Part shown: in pieces, positions 25,880 through 33,247 of the stretch
Position numbering within the stretch: position 1 is the stretch's first letter
Layout: every line of letters begins with the position of its first letter
Assembly (NCBI GenBank): GCA_009776375.1
Contig: WRNW01000005.1
Span: 1-36,237, forward strand
Length of the DNA: 36,237 nt
Direction: 5' to 3'
Source: Candidatus Saccharimonadota bacterium
GTDB lineage: Bacteria > Patescibacteriota > Saccharimonadia > Saccharimonadales > Saccharimonadaceae
Notes under the pieces: model-generated
The model's database searches: none
What the model saw: the letters and a program-made list of their open reading frames with translations, nothing else
Told to the model about the DNA's origin: nothing
Made by a program: the position numbers and the translations under genes

Positions 25880-26838
25880 GCGGCCGGGATATGTAACTTA
25901 ATCTTGGTCGGTATGCGCCAGGTTGAGATGGTTTTGATATCTCGCACCGTAAAATTCTCACCGTCAACCATCACATTGATTTTCTTAATTGGGGGGGGGT
26001 TAAAAGTAAAACTGGCGGTCTTGGCACGTTTGGCTGGCAGTCCGCGCACTACCCAAGCCACAATTCTCGGCACGTCGATCAGAGGGTTGCCTTTGATGTT
26101 GACATTAACAACCGCTATTTCGTCACCGATGTGCAGAGATTTGATAACCTTACCATCGATTCGCGGAAACCAAACCCCACCAATGCGACCAAGTAATGCC
26201 GAAATCACGCTATAGTGGTGCTGCTGCCCATTCATATCAGTAAAGGCTGGCAAACTAGCGCTCGGATTAGGCACGGCTTGCTTTTTATAATATTGAAAAA
26301 CCTCGATCGGCACGTTGATTTTTTTGCCAGCCGCTTTCGCGATCCGTTGCAAGCGATCATTACGCTCGCCGATATTGGCCAAATGTCCGATGCTCCATTC
26401 GTGCAACGCGTAGTAAAGATGTTGACCATTGATCTTTAGATCCAGCGCTTGATATTCGATAGTCGGCGAATTAACAATGCCGATAATGTCAAGAAATTTC
26501 TGTCGACTGCCGAACGAACCAATCATATCGTTAGCTTGTCCGAGGGGGAGAGTCACGAAATCTACCGCTTTATCTCCTTTAATCAGACCATTAAACACCG
26601 CACTCAACGTCCCATCACCACCAGCGGCAATGACGGTGTCGCCATCCTTAACCGCATCACTGGTAGCGATATATTTTATAGTGTCATCAAAATTTGGCAG
26701 AACCGTCAAGTATGTTACGTTAGCTCCAGTGCGACGGCAATATTTGTCTAGTGGCGTGCGTACCAGAGGATGAAAACCGCCAGAGCGCGTGCTCTGGTCG
26801 TTGTAAAACACCACAAACTGTCGCTGATTCACCCGCAC
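25876..26838 (-). CDS. Diacylglycerol/lipid kinase family protein with in-frame C9 tract
   Basis: VVFYNDQSTRSGGFHPLV; DTVIAAGGDGTLSAVFNGLIKGDKAVDFVTLPLGQANDMIGSFG is the DAGK catalytic motif. C9 on the coding strand (25991-25999) encodes PPP. Confidence 0.82.
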   Translation of the reverse strand: MRVNQRQFVVFYNDQSTRSGGFHPLVRTPLDKYCRRTGANVTYLTVLPNFDDTIKYIATSDAVKDGDTVIAAGGDGTLSAVFNGLIKGDKAVDFVTLPLGQANDMIGSFGSRQKFLDIIGIVNSPTIEYQALDLKINGQHLYYALHEWSIGHLANIGERNDRLQRIAKAAGKKINVPIEVFQYYKKQAVPNPSASLPAFTDMNGQQHHYSVISALLGRIGGVWFPRIDGKVIKSLHIGDEIAVVNVNIKGNPLIDVPRIVAWVVRGLPAKRAKTASFTFNPPPIKKINVMVDGENFTVRDIKTISTWRIPTKIKLHIPAA

Positions 26839-26877
26839 ATTATATCATAAACACAAATGATGTGGTATGATGTTTTC

Positions 26878-27897
26878 ATGAAACAGGTGATTTTAACAGG
26901 TGATCGGCCGACGGGCAAATTGCACATTGGTCATTTTGTGGGAGCTTTGCGCCAGCGCGTCGATATGCAAAACAGTGGTGAATACGACATGTTCGTGATG
27001 ATCGCTGACCAACAGGCCCTAACCGATAACGCCCGCGATCCCCAGAAAATCCGCAATAATCTGCTCGAAGTCGCGATGGACAACCTGGCGGTCGGCATTG
27101 ATCCGGAAAAAACCACTTTGTTCGTCCAATCGGCCATCCCGGCGCTGTACGAACTAACGATTCATTACCAAAATTTGGTGAATCTGGGTCGGTTGCAACG
27201 CAATCCAACGATCAAGACCGAAATTCGCGAGCGCGGTTTCGAAAAATCTGTGCCAGTTGGGTTTTTGACTTATCCGATTGCCCAAGCGGCCGATATCACG
27301 GCCTTTAATGCAAATCTGGTGCCCGTCGGCGAGGATCAACTGCCGATTCTCGAACAAGACCGCGAAATCGTCCGAACCTTTAACTCGATTTATGGCGAAG
27401 TTTTAGTCGAGCCAGAGGCGGTGTTAGCGACCGACGAAAAGGCGCGCCGTCTGCCCGGCATTCGCGGCATCGACGACAAAATGAGTAAATCCCTCAATAA
27501 CGGAATTTATCTGGCCGACGACGCCGAAACCGTGCGCCAAAAAGTCATGGAAATGTACACCGACCCCGACCACATCCGCGTCACCGACCCCGGTAAAATC
27601 GACGGTAACGTAGTGTTTTACTATCTCGATGTTTTTGCACCCAACGACCCGCACGTGGCCGAAATGAAGGAACAATACCGAGCTGGCGGTCTCGGCGATG
27701 TCACGGTCAAGGAATATTTGATCGAAGTTTTAGAAAAATTACTCGCGCCGATTCGCGAAAAACGCGCCTATTACGAAACTCGTCCCGACGAAGTCCGCGC
27801 CATCCTCCGCGCTGGCAGCGAAAAGGCCAACGCCGTCGCCAACACCACCTTGCAAAAAGTCCGCGACGCGATCGGGGTAAATTACTTTGGCTCGTAG
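26878..27897 (+). CDS. trpS: Tryptophanyl-tRNA synthetase
   Basis: MKQVILTGDRPTGKLHIGHFVGAL (HIGH); GIRGIDDKMSKSLNNGIYL (KMSKS). Confidence 0.96.
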   Translation: MKQVILTGDRPTGKLHIGHFVGALRQRVDMQNSGEYDMFVMIADQQALTDNARDPQKIRNNLLEVAMDNLAVGIDPEKTTLFVQSAIPALYELTIHYQNLVNLGRLQRNPTIKTEIRERGFEKSVPVGFLTYPIAQAADITAFNANLVPVGEDQLPILEQDREIVRTFNSIYGEVLVEPEAVLATDEKARRLPGIRGIDDKMSKSLNNGIYLADDAETVRQKVMEMYTDPDHIRVTDPGKIDGNVVFYYLDVFAPNDPHVAEMKEQYRAGGLGDVTVKEYLIEVLEKLLAPIREKRAYYETRPDEVRAILRAGSEKANAVANTTLQKVRDAIGVNYFGS

Positions 27898-29239
27898 CCG
27901 ACCAACTCTACTAGCGGTTGGTAAAAGTCTGCTTTAACCATGTCGAGCGGCACGCCAGCTTTGCGCAAATACTCATAATCATATGCGTCAAAGTTCCCGT
28001 GTGCCTGTTTGTGCTTGATCGTCTTTGCAATATACTCAATAAAAATCGGCTTCAGCTGTTTAATTTCATCAGGATCGTAACTAGGAGTGATTATTAAATG
28101 ATCATCTCCTAGTCGTGGATATCGTTTGAGCCCGCGCGAGGTAACATACTTCGCTAGGAATTTTCGAACTTTGTCCAGCCGTTCACCATCATAATCATAA
28201 AATTCGCAGGCCTGCTGTGAGCTCCACAAGTCATCATTCTTATCCGTTTCTGCCAGCACTTCCATAGCTTGCTCTATCAAATTTGTGAGCACTGAGTGCG
28301 GATAGTGAGTACGCGTGCGACCCTCATCGTCATCTCTTAACTCACTGATATCGCTATATTGCTTAAGACGGTTGCCCACCCATGCGAAGTTTAAGCCCGT
28401 TTTTTCCAAAATAATCATAGAGATCATATAGGCAGTCATCATTTCGCCACCGCGTGTACGATTACGTTCGCCCTCGCGTAAAAGTTCAATTGCTTCTGGC
28501 GGATATAGGTTACTAAGACGGCCACGCCGGCTCCATCGCTGCTCCGGTTCGTAGCCGTAGCCGAGAAATTTAAGCCGCTTCTCTGCCCATGCCGGATTGC
28601 GATAACCTGCCATTTTCGTCAATGCGGCACTCGACAACCATCCTTCGTGTTGTTTGAACTGTCTTTCATAGGCGCGTATTCTTTCAAGCAGAGACTTATC
28701 GTATCGTTTGTCAATTTTAGATTTTTTAATGCCTAAAAGTTGAGCAGTCTTATTCACAAACAAGTCTGTGTGTCCTTGCCCAAGTATTTTAGCCGCCGCA
28801 TAAGCTGACAGGCGATTATTTGTGGAATTATAGCATTCCTGCCACTGAAGTTCTGATCTAATAATTTCCAACGACAACGAGGAGTAAATCATGGCGTCGC
28901 AACCGTCAACCCGTTCGCCACCTATACTGAGACCACGAGTTAAACCAATAATTTTGTTCATGCCTGCCCGTAGTGAATAATTTCCGCATAGTTGTTCCGC
29001 CATGTCGTCAATAGTATATAGTTCAGCATATGGATCAAATTCGGGCGGTAGATCAACAAGGTAAATATACTGTGGCGTGCCGTCTGGCAACACTAAGTCG
29101 CAGCGCCAGCCATAATTCTTACCATCAATTTCGCCAACGTATTCGTAACCATACCCGTCGCAGACTCCACGTTTAACCTCTTGGGGGGGGGTATTTCAGG
29201 TTCAGCAAAAATCGATCTCTTCTGGGGAGCTTTATTCAT
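27882..29239 (-). CDS. Hypothetical protein, apparently frameshifted (OFF) at a C9 tract near the 5' end
   Basis: The ORF-track start (GTG 29093) truncates coding-like sequence. The same frame continues upstream as QEVKRGVCDGYGYEYVGEIDGKNYGWRCDLVLPDG to the C9 tract (29183-29191). ATG 29239 (MNKAPQKRSIFAEPEIPPP) is in another frame and is joined by one extra C. Confidence 0.7.
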
Positions 29240-29293
29240 GTCCTGATTGTATCATATTTATGTTAAAAATCAAGTAATGGTACAATGTTTAAT

Positions 29294-30208
29294 ATGAGAC
29301 TAGATGCATATCTCGCGCAAGAGTATCCGAAATATAGTCGCTCGGCGTGGGCCAAGTTGATCCGGCGGGGCGATGTGAGAGTTAATAGGGAAATAGCGGT
29401 ATCCGTTTCGCTAAATGTTACCGAATCAGACGAGGTGACGGTCAAGGAAAATGCTCAAAAACCAGAGGGATTGGATTTACCGATTATCTACGAGGACGAT
29501 AATGTTATCGTGATCAACAAACCAGCGGGCGTTTTGACGCACGCTAAAGGCGCGCTGAATGAAGAATCAACAGTGGCGGATTTTATAAGATCGCGCACTT
29601 CTTTGCAGGACCGGGTCCTGCAAGAAAACAACCGGTTTGGCATTGTCCATCGATTAGATCGGGCAACGTCGGGCGTGCTGATCGGTGCGAAAAATGACGA
29701 AACGCGGAAGTTTCTGCAAAAGCAATTCGCCGAACGCAAGGCTAAAAAAACTTATTTAGCGATCGTTGAGCAAGTTCCCACTGTCATTGCGAGAAATGAA
29801 CGTCGGACGAGGCCTCCTCATAGTGACAACTTCATGATTGACCTGCCGATAGCCAGAAGCCCCAAAAAACCATCGACCTTCCGTGTCGATCCCAAAGGCA
29901 AACCGGCAGTGACTGACTACCGAGTGATGCGGGTCTTGAAAAACGGTACGGCGCTGGTTGAGCTAAAACCGCTGACTGGGCGGACGCACCAATTGCGCGT
30001 GCATTTGGCGTACATCGGCGCGCCAATCGTTGGTGATCCGCTTTACAACTTTGCAGGTTCGGAACCGGCAAAGAGAGAGAGGATGTTTTTGCACGCGGCA
30101 TCTCTAGAAATAACCATCCCAGCCAAGCCAGAAAATCTCAGGAAAACTTTCGTAGCCGAACTGCCGAACGATTTCCAGGCGAAAATCAAGGAAGGAAGCG
30201 ACGAATGA
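29294..30208 (+). CDS. rluD: RluA/RluD-family pseudouridine synthase
   Basis: S4-like N-terminus MRLDAYLAQEYPKYSRSAWAKLIRRGDVRVN; catalytic GIVHRLDRATSGVLIGAKN; LKPLTGRTHQLRVHLAYIGAPIVGDPLY. Confidence 0.9.
   Translation: MRLDAYLAQEYPKYSRSAWAKLIRRGDVRVNREIAVSVSLNVTESDEVTVKENAQKPEGLDLPIIYEDDNVIVINKPAGVLTHAKGALNEESTVADFIRSRTSLQDRVLQENNRFGIVHRLDRATSGVLIGAKNDETRKFLQKQFAERKAKKTYLAIVEQVPTVIARNERRTRPPHSDNFMIDLPIARSPKKPSTFRVDPKGKPAVTDYRVMRVLKNGTALVELKPLTGRTHQLRVHLAYIGAPIVGDPLYNFAGSEPAKRERMFLHAASLEITIPAKPENLRKTFVAELPNDFQAKIKEGSDE
29603..29623 (+). repeat. TGCAGG-type short palindrome, copy 1 (inside rluD-like gene)
   Basis: TTGCAGGACC-g-GGTCCTGCAA, perfect. Confidence 0.7.
30050..30072 (+). repeat. 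TGCAGG-type short palindrome, copy 2 (inside rluD-like gene)
   Basis: TTTGCAGGTTC-g-GAACCgGCAAA, one mismatch. Confidence 0.6.
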
Positions 30209-31038
30209 TGACGTTCGTCGATCTAATTTTGCACCCCAAAACACGTCTAGCGTTAGCGAATCATTTGGGGCAACCGACGCACGCGCTGCTCTTGACCGGT
30301 GACAAAGGCGTCGGTCTCGGCACGATCGCACGAACTTTGGCCACCGAAATCGCTGGGACGAACGTGGTAATCGTCGAGCCGTGTTCTCACGACAGGCAGA
30401 AAACTCTGACTATTAACATCGACGACATCCGTGATTTAAGGACGTTAGTGCGCAGTCGCCGCAGTGATCCTTTGTGCATCATCATCGACGAAGCCGAAAA
30501 AATGACTGACAAAGCACCTGAAGCTTTCCTCAAAAGCCTCGAAGAACCGACGCCGCAGGTTTTTTATATTTTGACCACACATCTGCCCACTCGGTTGCCA
30601 GCGACGATCAAATCGCGCGCCCAAATCGTTGAAGTTTTGCCACCGCCGGTAGAAACCTGCGAATCGCTTTTTGCAGGGTCTGACCCTGCAAAATTGGCCA
30701 AAGTTAAATTTCTCGGCGAGCGCCAACCGGCCGAAATCGTTCGACTACTGAACGACGAAGAATACTTTAAAAAAGTTTCGCTAGCGATGGCCGCCGCCAA
30801 GGATTTTGTTCAAGGATCGCCCGGCAAACGACTAGCTATCGTCGCCGGGATCACCACGCGCGACGGCGCGATCGAACTGGGTAAAAATGTTGCGAGAATA
30901 CTGCTAGTGACAGCGGATCGGGCCAAAAATCCGAAAACCGTCGCCGCTAGTTTGAACACCGTGTCGAATGTCGTTGAGTACCTTCATCAAAATGGCAATA
31001 TTCGGGCGCAACTAACTTACCTGGCGCTGAATGTCTAA
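30205..31038 (+). CDS. holB: DNA polymerase III delta'-like AAA+ subunit
   Basis: LLTGDKGVGLGTIARTLATEI, IDEAEKMTDKAPEAFLKSLEEPTPQVFYILTTHLPTRLPATIKSRAQIVEV (SRC-like region). Confidence 0.8.
   Translation: MMTFVDLILHPKTRLALANHLGQPTHALLLTGDKGVGLGTIARTLATEIAGTNVVIVEPCSHDRQKTLTINIDDIRDLRTLVRSRRSDPLCIIIDEAEKMTDKAPEAFLKSLEEPTPQVFYILTTHLPTRLPATIKSRAQIVEVLPPPVETCESLFAGSDPAKLAKVKFLGERQPAEIVRLLNDEEYFKKVSLAMAAAKDFVQGSPGKRLAIVAGITTRDGAIELGKNVARILLVTADRAKNPKTVAASLNTVSNVVEYLHQNGNIRAQLTYLALNV
30669..30693 (+). repeat. TGCAGG-type short palindrome, copy 3 (inside holB-like gene)
   Basis: TTTTGCAGGGTC-t-GACCCTGCAAAA, perfect 12-bp arms. Confidence 0.75.
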
Positions 31039-31056
31039 ATATGTTAAAATGCTCGG

Positions 31057-31714
31057 TATGAATGGGACTTTTGGCGTGGGTGCGATCGTGCTGCTGGGGC
31101 TGGCGGTGATTTTTTGGCACCAGCAGGCAGATGGCCAATCGCGCGGGCCTTCCAAACTGGCGGAACAACTCGACAAATTGTGGAGTATTTCACAAAAATC
31201 GATCCGCGAACGGAAATACTTACGCGCCGAAAAAGCCCTCCTAACGATTTTGCGGGTCGACGAACGGAATGCGCGGGCTTATAATCGTCTAGGTATTTTG
31301 TACGCGAAACAGCATCAATACGATGACGCGATCGAATGTTTCGAAATTGCCCAAAGTCTGCAGCCGAGCGCTAGTTCGCTACATAATGTTGGTCTGATTT
31401 ATCACGAAACTGGCGAGCTGGACAAGGCGACACAGGCTTTCGAGCAGGCGCTGCGAATGGAAGAAGACGTCGCCGTGCGTCACGTCGCCTACGCCAAAGT
31501 CCTCGAGGCCACTGGCCATGTCAAAAAGATGATCAAAGAACTCGAACGCGCGGTCGAACTAGAACCGAATCCGCAAAGTGTTGAGCTACTCGCTGACGCT
31601 TTGGAAAACGAAGGCGAAATCGAACGTTCGGAAAAACTTCGTTTGATCGCCAAAAAAATGTCCGAAAAAGGTCACCGCGACCGCATCAAACAACCCGGCA
31701 AAGTCCAGATTTGA
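31057..31714 (+). CDS. TPR-repeat protein with N-terminal TM segment
   Basis: GVGAIVLLGLAVIFW; ARAYNRLGILYAKQHQYDDAIECFEIAQSLQPSASSLHNVGLIYHETGELDKATQAFEQAL. Start 31031 or 31057. Confidence 0.78.
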
Positions 31715-31746
31715 AAATTGCGAGCGGTTTGCTATACTGTTTACGT

Positions 31747-31823
31747 GCCGCTTTAGCTCAGTTGGTTAGAGCGACGGTTTTGTAAACCGTAGGTCCTCGG
31801 TTCGAATCCGAGAAGCGGCTCCA
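31747..31823 (+). tRNA. tRNA-Thr (anticodon UGU)
   Basis: GCCGCTTTAGCTCAGTTGGTTAGAGCGACGGTTTTGTAAACCGTAGGTCCTCGGTTCGAATCCGAGAAGCGGCTCCA. Confidence 0.95.
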
Positions 31824-31834
31824 ATTCCGAATGC

Positions 31835-31920
31835 GCTGGGATAGTGAAGCGGTCAAACACGACAGACTGTAAATCTGTTGGCTTTCGCCTTCGTAGGTTC
31901 GAATCCTACTCCCAGCACCA
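31835..31920 (+). tRNA. tRNA-Tyr (anticodon GUA)
   Basis: GCTGGGATAGTGAAGCGG...CAGACTGTAAATCTG... long variable arm ...GGTTCGAATCCTACTCCCAGCACCA. Confidence 0.95.
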
Positions 31921-31921
31921 C

Positions 31922-31996
<75 letters not shown>

Positions 31997-32059
31997 GAGT
32001 TTGACTTCGATGTTTTAGTGTGATATGATAATTGCCGAAATGGAGTTTTTATTTTGTTT

Positions 32060-32323
32060 ATGAAAGAATATATTATCAAAATCCTGAGCAAAGATAACGA
32101 ACGTCAAGTGTTACAACATGTATACGTGGTTATGTCTATAGCTACGCTGGTCGTAGCGGGTATTATTGGGCTGCTCAGCAACCAGTTGGGGCAGAAATTG
32201 CTTCTGGTCGCGATTACGCTACTTGGCATGTTTATGGCGAACGCAGTGTTATGGGCGATCACTAAAATGGCGAGTGATAATTACCTGGGCGATGAGCTGA
32301 AAAAGGCGCGCAAGAAAAAATAA
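32060..32323 (+). CDS. Hypothetical small membrane protein
   Basis: MKEYIIKILSKDNERQVLQHVYVVMSIATLVVAGIIGLLSNQLGQKLLLVAITLLGMFMANAVLWAITKM...; two hydrophobic segments. Confidence 0.6.
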   Translation: MKEYIIKILSKDNERQVLQHVYVVMSIATLVVAGIIGLLSNQLGQKLLLVAITLLGMFMANAVLWAITKMASDNYLGDELKKARKKK

Positions 32324-32386
32324 TGCTGGTCAAAAACTCCTTTAGCTAGTTGCGCCGCAGTTAATTTTATGATAGATTAGAACCAT

Positions 32387-32608
32387 ATGGCAAAGAGTAA
32401 TAGTAAATCCAAGCGTAAATTGGTCGGTATTGTTAGTGGTGATGGCAAAACGCGCCTTTATACGACAACTAATCCGCAGAATCAGCAAGTTAGAAATCAA
32501 GGTAAACTGTCGCTCAAGAAGTACAATCCGCGCACGCGTCAGCACGAAGTTTTCACCGAAACCAAGAAAAACCTTGGCCGTAACGAAGTCAAACCCAAGA
32601 AGCACTAG
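32387..32608 (+). CDS. rpmG: 50S ribosomal protein L33-like
   Basis: MAKSNSKSKRKLVGIVSGDGKTRLYTTTNPQNQQVRNQGKLSLKKYNPRTRQHEVFTETKKNLGRNEVKPKKH; L33-like KxxLKKYxPxxRxHxxFxExK. Confidence 0.78.
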   Translation: MAKSNSKSKRKLVGIVSGDGKTRLYTTTNPQNQQVRNQGKLSLKKYNPRTRQHEVFTETKKNLGRNEVKPKKH

Positions 32609-32614
32609 ATTGAT

Positions 32615-33247
32615 TCACTGATCCAAATATCGGGCTAACCACAATCCGACGCGGAGCATGTGGTCGAGAACCTGGAGATCGATGTTCGCGTTAGTAGCGT
32701 AAACAATCAACTTGTCGTCCTCGAATTCGTAATCAAACTCCGAGAAATGCGTCGCTAGCATGGTTTGGATTTCTTTAGTCAAAATCGCCGAAATCACAGC
32801 GACATCGAGCGGTTGAGCATAGGTCGCAAACAGTCGTGGAAAATTAGCATCAGCCGCGACGTGCTGCCAACCGATTTCGCGCCAACGTTGCGTCGAGGCG
32901 AGCAGCACGCCGTATTCCTCGGTGCGACGTCGACCATCAATCAAGCAATGCGGCAGACGGGCCTTTTTTAATTGAACCTGGAGCAACGTCCATTGTCGCC
33001 ATTGTTTCTGGCCAGAAACGATGCGGACGCGTTTCGAGCGCTGTAAAAAAGCCACTTCATAATCATAAACGTTGCCGGTCGTATAATTTTCATCCAACAG
33101 ATTCGGCGCGGCGGTCAATCCTTTGACCATTTTGTAATCAGTATCGATTCGCGGATCGACCGTGCCAAAGTAAACCAGATCGTACTCGCTAGCAATTTGG
33201 CCAAATTCACGTCGAGCGTGACTGTTTTGACTAGGTAGAAACCTCAT
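32615..33247 (-). CDS. Hypothetical protein, slightly overlapping the GH15-like gene
   Basis: MRFLPSQNSHARREFGQIASEYDLVYFGTVDPRIDTDYKMVKGL... ATG 33247 preferred to the longer ORF-track start. Confidence 0.65.
   Translation of the reverse strand: MRFLPSQNSHARREFGQIASEYDLVYFGTVDPRIDTDYKMVKGLTAAPNLLDENYTTGNVYDYEVAFLQRSKRVRIVSGQKQWRQWTLLQVQLKKARLPHCLIDGRRRTEEYGVLLASTQRWREIGWQHVAADANFPRLFATYAQPLDVAVISAILTKEIQTMLATHFSEFDYEFEDDKLIVYATNANIDLQVLDHMLRVGLWLARYLDQ

Noticed and set aside
27882-29093. Simple ORF-track gene starting at GTG 29093
   Set aside because: The frame remains open and protein-like for about 30 codons upstream to the C9 tract, so a truncated start is less likely than a frame switch at the tract.
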